From positions 8,541,842 to 8,605,841 of the forward strand of contig NC_087071.1 in NCBI RefSeq assembly GCF_963678635.1: DNA of 64,000 nt, read 5' to 3'. Shown one piece after another: positions 33,734 through 44,019 of this stretch (position 1 is its first letter; each line of letters begins with the position of its first letter). This DNA comes from Symsagittifera roscoffensis. Lineage: Eukaryota > Xenacoelomorpha > Acoela > Convolutidae. The translations under genes were made by a program, and so were the position numbers. The notes beneath the pieces are model-generated. The model ran no database searches and was not told where the DNA came from. It worked only from the letters and a program-made list of their open reading frames with translations.

Positions 33734-34176
33734 ATGTGCGAGAGTATAAATGCATATAAAAGTAAATACATACAGGGACAGTAGCCAAGCGTATACATGG
33801 TGCGTCCCGGCGGGTTTGGCGCCGGTTCGAATCCCGACTAGGTCATTTCCTTTCTAGAACTCGAATGTGCACCGAACTTGATGGGATGCTCCGTAACCAG
33901 GTTCGGTCCCCCCAAAACCCATTTTAACCGTCTTTTCGCTCTAATTTGGTTCAGCCTTGGTTAAGGCTGACCTTTAAAAAGAGCAATTTGTCTCAAGGAC
34001 AAATACTGGCCATTTTTGCAGCTTGCTTTGAGTTATGCAGTTTATTGTGGCCGATGTTACCGATGATAAAGTTTGTTAAAATTATCGTTATATTTTCAAA
34101 TTTCCGTTATATTTCCGGAGTTATTTTGCCGAGAAAATACTCATTAATTAAAGTGTTTAAAAACCGTTTTTTTTTA
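33715..34176 (+). repeat. 3' LTR of the young BEL element
   Basis: 462 bp; the same as 25704-26164 except for one extra T in the terminal run. Its first 19 bases encode the last polyprotein codons and the TAA stop (33731-33733). The TGTAT target duplication follows at 34177-34181. Confidence 0.95.
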
Positions 34177-34181
34177 TGTAT

Positions 34182-35077
34182 CCTTAGCTTGTTTCGATGT
34201 CTTGGTTTATTTGGCTGTGCGGTTGGAACGGTTTTTTGGTGATAGGTAGAGTTGAATGGTGTTTACCTCCGCATTTGTTGACGAAACGTTGCCTGGCCGA
34301 TGAGCTTTCACTACTTCTGTGTTGGCCTTAGCAGTTGAAGCATAGTTTATAATGTTTCACCAACTGTGCTCCTTGATCTACGGGAACAAAAAAGTCAGGC
34401 TCTTTAGAATATAGCGCCTGGTTAACTATTGGAATTGTAAGGATTGTTATTTTTGCAGATTCACCAGAAAATGTGTCGTAGTTTTGGCTGGACCTAGAAG
34501 TAAATTAGTTGGATCGTTTTTCGGATTGTTGTTGCTTCATCGGAGAGCGATTTCTTCCTGCTTGGTTTGAAGTCGATGATTCTATCTCCAGGTTCTCCAT
34601 GCTCGCGAGTAGTAGTTTAAGTACTGCGGTAAAATTTTTAATGTAGCTCATACGAATTCGCTCGTTACGCAATGTCCTTCCCATGTCATTACCCAATTTA
34701 TTGGGAGCTTTGAGCGCGCAAGTCGGCTAGGTCACTAGAATTCAGTTCAGCGGTGTAGCCGTTGATTTCGAAGTTGTGAACTAGTTTCCGTAGAAAAGCA
34801 GCGTATTCGATAAAGCCCTGTGGTTCGCTTTCTATCAATTTGTCAAATTTTGCGAGTTTTACTGAAGAACGCAGACACCCTTACTTTGACTTACCGTATC
34901 TACGCACTAATTCAAGTTTTGCCTGTTCGTAATGAGAAGAATTGTTTCTGTAGCTTTCTACGAGGATTTATCTTTATCGGTACTTAATGACTGCGATTGA
35001 AAAAAATTTCCCAATAGGGCTTAGGCGCGGGCTATTACTAGGTTTTGTTCCATCTGTGGTCGCCAATTTCTTAAGAT
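34182..35077 (-). pseudogene. Gag remnant of the old BEL element
   Basis: On the minus strand this holds a Gag zinc knuckle near 34310-34380 reading LCFNC, a stop, then GQHRSSES. That is the BEL 'lCfnCL.ghrs..C' pattern with the Leu codon turned into TAA. It is followed by KCGGKHHSTLP near 34240-34285, the second finger. An upstream helical region (34505-34696) reads MGNDMGRTLRNERIRMSYIK. It joins the protease remnant on the other side of the young element, so the younger insertion hit between the fingers and the protease. Confidence 0.7.
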
Positions 35078-35326
35078 ATTTTCTAAGTCTTAATTTCAGT
35101 CTTTTTTTGCTTACAGAAGTCATTAATATTACTAGTCAATATCCAACAAAGCATGACATTATTTAACATTTAGACCGCGTTTTTGCAAAAATTAACATGA
35201 ATTAGTCATGAATATGTCGAAAATTCGACTATCTTAACCTACATAACAATTATCTCCCTTTATTTAAAGGGGGGTTGATTTTTAAGCAGATCCGTGATGT
35301 TTTATGGTTGTTCATGCTTGACTTAC

Positions 35327-35461
35327 GATATTTGACATTCGTAGAGGCGGCCAGGAGTTAAGCCCACAATTGTGTGCATTCGCACATCAATGGGCAAGTA
35401 CACCTCAAAGAGCTCGTCTGGCAGTGTGATGTCCAGGCAATCCGACTCCATCGATGCAATC
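35327..35461 (-). CDS. FN3-repeat host gene, exon
   Basis: A 135-nt exon between CTTTATTTTTAG and ATATC/GTAAGTCAAG. It reads LDITLPDELFEVYLPIDVRM then HTIVGLTPGRLYECQI, the FN3 'vtgLtPGrlYe.qi' strand pattern. The entering base completes a Lys codon from the exon at 35977, and the two leaving bases are completed by the exon at 19150. Both retroelements at 23.2-35.25 kb lie in the intron after this exon; the old LTR starts only about 70 bp from its splice donor. Confidence 0.85.
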
Positions 35462-35976
35462 CTAAAAATAAAGTCCAAATTAACTAATGTATGATGTTGT
35501 CAATAAAAACCGCCCATATGACCTAAAACGACGCTCAAAAAGCTTGCTCCCCTCTTCCTTCCAATCCTACCTTGCATAAGCATAAACTTTATGTTTTAAC
35601 GAGAAGTGTTACAAGTTTAATCATAACACCAAATATATTGCCATGACCTAATTAGTCCGCAAGCCAAACTTTGTAATAATCAGATTATGACAAAAACATA
35701 ACAAGTAAAATTTCCAGGTGCTCAAACTTTTCAAGTTTTGATAGAAACGGGGGGCTAAAATCTCGACTCCGGTTGCGATTGTGTTTGAAAATTACTGTAT
35801 TAAGCAAGCAGTGGTGAAGTGGCTAAATCTCCGCATCTTAAGTAAAAAATCGGTGATTCGGGGACCACCATAACACATGCTTATTTTCTGAGGATGATGC
35901 AACAATACCGTATCAAAAACCGTATTCGGTTGGTTTATTTACTCTCGAAAGGAGAGGGCGGCGTGGGGGGGCTTAC
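35462..35976. other. Intron of the host gene; possible tRNA-derived SINE relic
   Basis: A 515-bp intron. At about 35810-35875 it contains GTGGTGAAGTGGCTAAATCT and then CGGTGATTCGGGGACCACC, reminiscent of a tRNA-derived head with A- and weak B-box positions. The match is loose and may be chance. Confidence 0.3.
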
Positions 35977-36178
35977 TTGAGAAGCTGTAGGACAGGATAC
36001 TCGTGGTTGTATTGTGTGGGGAGCTGCCAGTGAACGGTGAGAGAGTTCTGCGTCTCGGGAGGTGTTTTTCGGATCCACAGACAATCGTCGGCAAGGGGTT
36101 CCCAGAGAGAGCAGCCGCGGATGTTAGGATCCCCCTCACCATGTACCCAGTCCAGCCCTCGGCTCCAAATTGAAGTTC
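35977..36178 (-). CDS. Host gene exon, end of PAN-like region and start of first FN3
   Basis: A 202-nt exon following GATTTTTTCTAG and ending CTCAA/GTAAGCC. It encodes WSRGLDWVHGEGDPNIRGCS, which continues the PAN-like domain, then RKTPPETQNSLTVHWQLPTQ, a standard entry into an FN3 repeat (Pro-rich linker, 'slTVhW'). It enters in phase 1, matching the GC-donor exon at 39950, and leaves in phase 2 into the exon at 35461. Plus-strand and out-of-phase frames over this exon are shadows. Confidence 0.85.
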
Positions 36179-39100
36179 CTAGAAAAAATCAGACGATCAG
36201 CTTGAAGTCAGTTTTTGTTCCGACAATTGAAAATGGGCAGAAACTTTGTATTCGGGTAGGTTTTAGTTTTTTTGCTGTTTGTTTTCCACGCAAAACCAGG
36301 TGCCACAAATAGTCATCGGACTGGGTTGTGTGATTTATCATACTAAGGCCCTTTGAGTCCTGATTTGAACGACATCAGGAAATTTTGAAAATTTCGGAAA
36401 CAAGCTCGAGAAGTTTTTTTTTATACAGTTTTGAGCAGAGTTTTGATTTCTTTACGTTTAAAGTACAACACGAATACCTGGTTGCCGTGCAAGTAGCATA
36501 GAAGATTCTAAGTGCGCAATTTTTAACCCATGTGAGCAATACCCTCAAATAAAATAAATGAACTATCTCCACCCCAAAACTCAAGCGCTAAAGTTGGCTG
36601 GCAAAAAATTTAGTCAAAAAAATTGAATTGGGCAGAAAGAAATAACTGGGCAAAATTGTTGTAAAAAGTTTCCCTTAAAACTGTATAATTTGAAATAACT
36701 GATAATCAGAAAATATTGTTTTTGTTGAAACATTCAAGGAAAATTTAAGTTTCCCTTTTCGTTTTGCGCAAATTACTAGCTTCTTTTTGGTTGAGAAGAA
36801 AGTTTTTTTCCTGTTGAAAAAATGAAATTTGAACACCCAAATCTGTTAGTGGGGAGATAATTCACTCGTTCTCGATTTTTTTAAACCAATTAGAAAAATG
36901 AGAAAAACGTTTTTATGGAGATCATTTGGATTGATCGTTTTTTAGTTAGTAAAAAGGGTTATATTTACTAATGAGCTACAAATTTATTTAATAATTAATA
37001 ATAGGTTTGAAATATTAGCAATTAAAATAGCAGAAAAATTGGATTCGATCTTCAATCTGAAAGATTAGTCTGAAAAATATTTTTTTACGTATCCATTTGA
37101 GAATTTTTTTTTAAAGAATTGGTCTTCAAATCACGGCCAACAGGGTTTTAATAGGATACCACTTTCGATACCCCATGAGTTTTTTTTTGCAAACTGGGGA
37201 AAATATTCCTTTTGCTTTAGTTCCTTCCAACCCTTTTAGAGGCGGTCGTCGGAACAAAAAGCAGCAAAAAAAGTATTTTTAAAGAATTTTTAAAATTCAG
37301 TGTTGAAAAAAACGCTGGCGTCGACTGTCGACAACAATCTAAGAGATGACGAAAATCTAACCTCAACTTTTAAATTATGATTCAAAAACTTATAGTCTTA
37401 CAACTAAAGTTTAAGTTTTTAGATGTCTGTCTATTACAAAATTTGGTATTATTGGGTGGAATTAGACAACGACATCAGTTTTCAATCAGAAATTTTAAAG
37501 CTCATTGCAAGCTTTTTCGATCAATATTTTAGATCTTTCACTCAAACTTTCAATCTCACCATGAAATGTATCAAAGCCAAAATTTCCGAATTTTTTATGT
37601 ACACACTCATTTAAACAGAAACTGCTGGTTTTCTTGAGCTTTAAGCAGTCAAAAAGCATGGGGGTAAAAAAAAGCACAGAAGCTTTCAAGCACTGTTCAT
37701 TCTGAAATCAAAACAAATAAGAACGAACAATTATTATTGATTACGTTTTTCCAATTTTTTCTGTGCGTAGTGTGATGAGAATAACCAAAATCTTCTCAAA
37801 AGGTGGGATACTTAAGCTAAACAACTTTTTTGCTATTCAAAACGAACAATAGTTTAAAAGAAAACATTTTTTGTTTTTCTCCAGCTAAAAAGTCTTTTTC
37901 TGATTTTTCAAATTTTCCCTCGTCTCATCCAATTTTTCATCAAAGTTTCAACTGGTTTTTCTCGACACTGAAAAAGTTTTGGATTTTACTTTTAATCGGT
38001 GGATCGCACTAAAAAGAGTACACCATGTTGTGTTACTCGAACACATTCGACCTTTTTTGTGATACCCGATTGAAGGCGGATTAAAAAAATTGAAGGCGGA
38101 TAATAAAAAAAAACAAATCGTAAGAATTTTTTTTTGGTCGTAGCAACAGCTTGAATAAATGACTCTTACGCAAAAGCTTCTTTTCTCACAAAAAGACTAA
38201 GCCGAATTTTGTCTTGGAGATCTGTTTTCATCAGTTTCGGTTAAAACCAAGATTTCATCATTACAAAACCATGGTCAAACTGCTCGTACCCTGGATATTC
38301 TGTGTAAGATCTGAAATTCTTTATTTCTTTTATTTTTCGTTTCTTATATCTTTTTTTTTTCAGATCTTAAGAAGAATTTGAAAAATTTGGAACAGAAATT
38401 TGGATCTGAAATAGAAAATTTTAAGTCTGAAATAACCTTCAAAAACAACATTTCAGATCTAAAATTAGATCAAATAAACCTTTTGTTAATTTATAGTTTA
38501 TGGGTTTCGAGCACACATGATATTTTTGATGTTTTTGCACTACACAATGATTGATTTTCAAAAAGTTTCACAAACTGTTTTTTTTAACTAACTTTTGGGT
38601 TCAACTGTGATAAAATGTTTTCAAAAAACTTTCACAAACACATCAAACTTTTACTTTTCATGCACTATTTATGTGTTTCCAATGTTAACCTCATGCTTGG
38701 GGAACATATTTGGGCAGTCTCCCATTGGACAATTAGCTGAGTACCTGCTAGTAGCTAGCAGAAGCTGTCAGATACAGAAGTATCAAAAAAGGCAAAAAGT
38801 GACTCAGACTCATTTATTTTTCTGACCTGAAATAACCAAGAAAAACAAAAGTTCAGATACTTAAAGTATCCAAGCGTTATTTAAAAACTTTTCACAACCC
38901 ATCTCAGATCTAAAAACTAGATCTGAAAAAGATAATTTCTCATCTGAATTAGAAAATTTGCTAAGAATGGGTGTGCACTGAATTGGCGCACAAATTGCTG
39001 TGTGTAAGTCTCTGGAATCCAGAGACAAGTCTTTAAACATGCACAAAGGAAGATTAAAGATAGCGTGGTTGTTGCTGAATCCGCTAGCAATTGACAATAT

Positions 39101-39949
39101 ACATAGTTTGGCCTCGTAATGATGATGATTGATAAATTAGTAAATAGGTATTTTGTTTTGCTGATTCAAAAATTTTATATAATTTAATTTTGACCTCATG
39201 ATGATGAAGCTTGATAAAATTGTAAAGAAGAAACTTTATTTCGCTGATTCAAAAGTTTTGTGGCATATTTGCTACATGTTTTCACCAAGAATCAAATGTA
39301 CTACCAGGAATGTCCTAAAGATCTATTTGGTATATTTGATAGCGATATTTTACCAATTTTTGTTAGCTATCTAAATGAACTCAACTTAACTATCTTTCAG
39401 TATTTTTAGTTTGGTTTTCCGAGCAACAGAAATAAAATTTTAGAAAAATTTGAATGGTAAAAAAAGATTTGATGCCTTTTGGTGGTGATGGTGCCCAGCA
39501 AAATCTAATGACGGGTTCGATTCGCACGTGCACTGCAACTTATAAGGTGTGTTCTGCTCAAATATACATAGCTTAGTGAACCTTATTTATCTTGAACTCC
39601 GGGTTAAACGACTGGCATGTTATCTGAAAAATAAGATTTTTCGAGCTATTAAGGCGAATTATATGATTTTTGTTTAATAAAGTAAAAAAGAATAACTATG
39701 CTCATTTCAGTTAACTTGCCAGGCGCCTAACCCGGAGTTTAAACGACTACGGTTAACTAAGCCACAGCTATTTTACAAGAGCTCACCGTGTAAGTGATTA
39801 TCATACTTTTTAGTATTCTCCTTATTCAACATGCAAATCTTCGTCCTTTTGTGACAGCGTTAAACAAGTTTCACAAAAATTTTGATTCAAAAGTGGGGTG
39901 GGGGGAAACTACTTCAGAGAAAACTTTTTGAAACTTATTTGAGACTTGC
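36179..39949. other. 3.8-kb host intron with minor repeats
   Basis: AT-rich intron with no gene recognised. Several AGATCTGAAA/CAGATCTAAAA motifs cluster at 38310-38960. A block with GATGATTGATAAA-TT-GTAAA and GCTGATTCAAAA is tandemly duplicated at about 39112-39255. A B-box-like GGGTTCGATTCGCACG at about 39513-39528, preceded by GGTGATGGTGCCCAGC, suggests a SINE relic. AACTCCGGGTTA (39597) and TAACCCGGAGTT (39729) form an inverted repeat about 130 bp apart. The intron starts with a GC donor. Confidence 0.5.
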
Positions 39950-40159
39950 CTAGTAGATGTTCCTGCCCGAGTAGTCGTGAGTCAGTGATGAGAAACTCAC
40001 AATCATGACTTCTCAAGTGGTAGTTGATAGACCGACAGAAAGATCTCGACAGACATGACAATCCGCAAAGTCGGCTACTCTTCCTTTTCTCAGTTCCGTT
40101 GATGAAAGTTTCCAATATTTTTTTGTTGGTGAAGGTCACGCTGAACCCCAACGACGACG
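39950..40159 (-). CDS. PAN/apple-like exon of the host gene (GC donor)
   Basis: A 210-nt exon following TTTTTGGCTCTTCAG. It encodes GFSVTFTNKKILETFINGTE, then CGLSCLSRSFCRSINYH and HDCEFLITDSRLL. The cysteine spacing with 'C..sC..c..C.sinyh...hdCef' is typical of PAN/apple domains, which bind proteins or sugars outside the cell. The frame ends CTAG/GCAAGT, a classical GC-AG donor; this phase-1 junction fits the 36178 exon exactly. Enters in phase 1, so a 5' exon (probably a signal peptide) must lie to the right; I did not find it. The long plus-strand frame over this exon (40024-40590) is an antisense shadow. Confidence 0.65.
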
Positions 40160-42329
40160 CTGAAGAGCCAAAAAATGGCCTCGGTTCCAAAATTAAAAGA
40201 AAAAGAAATAGCAAAACCATTGTTTTTTTTCTTGAATTTTTGAAAAAAGAGAGATGTAACCTATATAGGAAACCTCAAAAATGTCTATTAAATAAAAAAT
40301 TTAAAAGGCAGCTGACTTTTTTGCCTCTTAGTTTTTTTAAATCAACAGTGAACTTTCATCAATATGGTTATTCTATCTTTTATTTTTTGATTGGATGCAT
40401 AAAACTGACTGGAAAATTTTTGTCAAATAGGTTGATTAAGAAACAGGAAGTTTTGCATGACTGCGAGTGTAGAAATACTCCCATGACAAACCAGAGACCG
40501 ATTTTAAAAAACGATCAGTTGGACTATTGTATAATAGTCTCGCTGTCTGTGAGAACCACCAATAAATCTATAAATCAGTTGTCAACTTGACGTTTGAATT
40601 CAGTTGTATTTTTTAGGCTTCATAAACCGGATATTAATTGAGAAACTATGCTTTTATTTTGTCATGGTTTTGTTCGGAGCGCTGTTTGAAACTTGAGCTT
40701 CCGGTACGTTTGGTTCGAAGTCTAATTAAGCACCTGAAAAATTAGAATACGTTTTTTTAAACAAAATCATTTTTACACATTTATTAACATAAATTATTTA
40801 CTTGAATCTTGCTTCTCAAATTTGTTTGATTTTCCAATGTTTAACTTTTCTTCTGTCTCGAACAAAAAAGAGCACTGGTTTTAACGGCAACCACTAGCAG
40901 CAGAAAATTTTTAGTAATCAAGAATTTTGTATATTTTAATAACACCGTAAATCTGTGTAACAAGATGAAGACTATTTGGGCAGATGAAGCCCAAATTTGT
41001 CTATGCAGGCAAACTAAAACCCAAAGGCGAAGTTGATTTGCAGATAGAAAAACTGGAGGTTTTTTCGTTGTTCAGATTAGGAATATTTAAGTCTAACTAT
41101 GAAAATTGTTGTCTAGTTGATGGCAATGGAAAATATCAGGCGAATAACTAGTTTCGATAAAACTAAAAATATCTACACCAGAAACTACACCAAGAATTAC
41201 ACCCAATAAAAGAAATCTAGAAAAGCAAATTGTAAGCATCGTTTATTTTTTTTTGCAATTTTTACAAATTCTCTTCCGAAAGAAATTCTCACTTAAACTC
41301 ACATCGGATACTTTTAGGATTTTGAGAGTTTTGACACAATGTCCGTGCCCTTATTGAAGGATGTTAACTTGGTCCAAAAAATGATGGTGCGCCCAATAAA
41401 TTGTCTACTAGAAGTAAAAAGTTCGGGCCACAAAGTTCACAACACTGGTAATAAAAGATAACTCTTTAGTCGGGCACATTGAACATCAGAATGGGAGCTT
41501 TCAATTTAATAGCGATCCAGAAAGCAATTGGTTTACCATATAAAGCTATTTATCAAACTAAACTCTAAGCAAAGAGCTCCAAAAACTATTCGAGGTCAGT
41601 TAAGGGGCAGTCGAAACATCGGGGTTTTGCACTGATATGCGATTGGTCTTCTTACTTAATCCATTTCTATCAAAAGATTTCAATAAATCAGGAAAATAAA
41701 CAAACAGTTTGTAGACTATAGACCCTCATAATATAAACTGTCATCTTGTAACAGTACCAAAAAAATCGTCGTCGCCAATTTTACCGTGGTTCTTGTGATT
41801 TTGATTTTTATAGAAATTATAACATATCTTTTTGTCGTTCGCAAAAAATTGTGATGTTTCCTGATCAAATAATAGGCAAATTGTTCATACTAAGAACAGA
41901 GTTTCTGTATATCAAGTTAAAGACGACAATATTACTTGGTTGAACATTTCTTTTCAGCCAATCAAAGAAAATTACTTGAAATTACTTTTCAGCCAATCAT
42001 AAATCAGCTTTTGCATATCTCATTTGTATTGAGACAATTAAATTTTAAGTAACGACCTTCTTATAAAAAATCTTAATTCTAGGTTTTTGTTTGCTGAAAT
42101 TTTAACAATGAAAAGACATGATTCTGCTAACTGTTATGATCAGCATCCAAAAATACGCATAGTTTACTTTGAACCAGAACTTTCGGTTCATGTGATAACT
42201 TTCCGCTGAAATAATGGAACCTGATTTAAACTACAATTTATTATTGGATAAATTAGATATTTTACCTCTGTAAAATATTTAATATTGACCAATCATAATC
42301 CATCCAACTAACAACCCACTTATTTGTAA
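40160..42329. other. Upstream flank or intron of the host gene, no gene recognised
   Basis: AT-rich sequence where the 5' end of the host gene should lie. No signal-peptide exon could be supported. The part from about 42010 to 42360 has a diverged second copy at about 59815-60125 (TTTGCAT-TCTCATTTG-ATTGA, ACGCATAGTTT--TTGAACCA, TTTCGGTT-A-GTGA blocks). Near 41600 lies a third member of the GTCGAAACA...GATATGCG dispersed repeat. Confidence 0.45.
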
Positions 42330-42357
42330 GTGCTGAAATTACTGGTAATTTCAGCAC
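42330..42357. repeat. Perfect 13-bp hairpin at the left edge of the gypsy element
   Basis: GTGCTGAAATTAC, a 2-nt loop TG, then GTAATTTCAGCAC. It stands where composition changes towards the A-rich element and could mark the element end or a transcription-related hairpin. Confidence 0.7.
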
Positions 42358-42612
42358 CAGAGAGATTTGAATTTAACTTAGAAATTACTTACCTCTCCAA
42401 GAGAACTTCAGCAGTTGCAATAAGTCAGTATACTCTAGATCTATTGAGCCTAGCAGAGACTAGTTAAACACCCTGAGACTAGTAGATATAAGAGTAAGAT
42501 TAGGATCGGTATTAGACTAAGAAGTTGCACGAATCTATCCGGCCGAAAATAAGATAGCGTGACGAGCAGACGGTGTACCCTATGAGTTAACCACATCGGT
42601 CCTAACTCATCT

Positions 42613-42630
42613 GGTGCGACCATAAGTCTC
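42613..42630 (+). promoter_or_regulatory. Possible primer-binding site
   Basis: TGGTGCGACCATAAGTCT follows a CA-ending segment (CCTAACTCA) and starts with TGG as primer-binding sites do. There is no second LTR to confirm the position, so this is tentative. Confidence 0.25.
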
Positions 42631-42696
42631 GAATAAGACCTTAATAGCTTAGAATTAACCAACTATAGATTAGAAATTAGACAAAACGTTTTCAAA

Positions 42697-42930
42697 ATGT
42701 TACACGATAATAACTTAATTGAAATGTCTCTACGACTCAATAGATCAGAGCCGATATTCCGAACAATACTAGAACTACCCGGTATTGGAAGAAGACCTCG
42801 GACAAGAGACGATATACGACTACGTAGAAACTTACCATTTAGTTTTATGGTTGTAAGGCAAAAGCCAACACAAACTTTTATATTTAGAATCTTATTAGCA
42901 ATGAATTTAGTTTTTCATTTGCGATCATAA
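42697..42930 (+). CDS. Small leader ORF of the gypsy element, unrecognised
   Basis: A 77-codon frame with ATG, basic (many Arg) in the middle (IGRRPRTRDDIRLRRNLPF) and hydrophobic at the end (FIFRILLAMNLVFHL). It may be a leader peptide or chance. I recognise no family. Confidence 0.25.
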   Translation: MLHDNNLIEMSLRLNRSEPIFRTILELPGIGRRPRTRDDIRLRRNLPFSFMVVRQKPTQTFIFRILLAMNLVFHLRS

Positions 42931-44019
42931 AATTTTGAAGTAAATCTTCATGATTTTTCAGGCGCTAAACAAAATAATTAATGTACAATAACGATTGATA
43001 AAAAGATCTCAGATCGTTCCCTTAATTTCTGCAGTATTATATAAAACATATTTGAAAAATATTTATTGAAAATAAAAATAAAAATTGGTAGCATGACAAT
43101 AAATAGATAGTAATTATAAACCATCTTGTTGTTACAGCTTCATCACCTAAACATAACAGCAATCATAAGCTCACTAACATCATTTAAAAACTAAATCTTT
43201 TTATCAAATAAATATAAACCATTTTGAATTTAAATTCACTTAATTTTAAATTAGATCATCAAGGCTTATCCTTGGATCTTCATAAATTTTCTATCTCATT
43301 AATTTGAAAAAAACTAATCATCAAGGCCTATCCTTGGATCAAAAAGAGCAATTTTGTTCTCCCCCACCCACTTAGCAAGTGAATAACGACCTCAAACGTC
43401 GATTCACTATCCAACCCTTTCAAAAGACCCAGGACTAAAAGAAATTTTAAAATAAAACTAACCATTCAAATTAAGCTAAACAGCAAAGAACTTCGGTGAT
43501 TCATCCTTCACTTGAACCCTCCTCTTACCAGATCAGGATAGATCTTAGACTTAGTAAGTTTAAAATAGTATCTAACGAACTACTTGCGTTCTAATTATAC
43601 CTGAACCTTGTGGATCGATTTACTATTCTCCAACCCTTGAACACAATCACTACCCCTAAGTAAGATTAGGTAAGTTAACACCTTAACTTAGACTAGCCAC
43701 GAGAAAGTAAAAAATCATTCTCCGGAATCGATATACTTTTCTCTCCAACCCTGAATAAAAAGACCCATGTTAAGCTAACCAAAAAATTGTAAGGACTAAC
43801 AGTCTAGGAAAATAAAAATAACTAACAACTTCTTGCATCCCTCATCCTAAACCTTATGTCATTCCAAAATTTAGGAAATAAACAAACAATCGTTAACACA
43901 ATTGTGAAAAAGACAACCAAAAATACGATCTTGTAATCACTCCACATACACAAACAGTTGGATACATTGGAACAAAACGGCAAACAATAAAAAGAAAAAT
44001 TATAAACAAACAAAGACAA
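42931..44019 (+). other. Non-coding leader with repeated hairpins
   Basis: No gene seen. ATCAAGGCTTATCCTTGGAT (43257-43278) and ATCAAGGCCTATCCTTGGAT (about 43320-43341) are two near-identical hairpins. Three related strings, TCGATTCACTATCCAACCC (about 43394), TCGATTTACTATTCTCCAACCC-like (about 43615) and TCGATATACTTTTCTCTCCAACCC-like (about 43728), recur with AAGACC or similar nearby. The block may be a structured 5' leader (for instance for packaging). Confidence 0.5.

Larger units (their letters stand above)
25704..34176 (+). mobile_element. Young, apparently complete BEL/Pao LTR retrotransposon
   Basis: An 8.47-kb element with two LTRs that differ, as far as I can read, only in the length of a terminal T run. 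It has a perfect 5-bp target duplication, a primer-binding site, a polypurine tract and one open frame of 1993 codons with Gag, protease, RT, RNase H and integrase in BEL order. It inserted into the older minus-strand BEL element, between its zinc knuckle and protease, inside a 16.2-kb host intron and in antisense to the host gene. LTR identity implies recent insertion. All catalytic motifs that I can check are present, so it may be active or only recently silenced. Confidence 0.95.
23228..35254 (-). mobile_element. Old, broken BEL/Pao LTR retrotransposon (minus), split by a younger one
   Basis: Diverged LTR remnants lie at 23228-23360 and 35078-35254. They share TTTTCTAAGTCTTAA-TTCAGTCT, TT-ACAGAAG, ACAA-CATGA and GTC-TGAATAT blocks. 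On the minus strand the order is LTR, primer-binding-like TTGGCGACCACAGATGG at about 35050-35066, Gag zinc knuckle, protease, linker, integrase, LTR. The reverse transcriptase and RNase H regions are missing between 24637 and 24535. The element is interrupted by the plus-strand BEL element 25704-34176. LTR divergence, stops and the internal deletion mark it as long inactive. Confidence 0.75.

Noticed and set aside
40024..40590. 188-codon plus-strand frame as a gene
   Set aside because: It lies antisense over the PAN exon and its upstream intron, and shows no recognisable domain.
41300..41410. Possible 5' exon of the host gene on the minus strand
   Set aside because: A GTGAGT donor-like string is present, but the frame contains a stop just before it and the phase does not fit.
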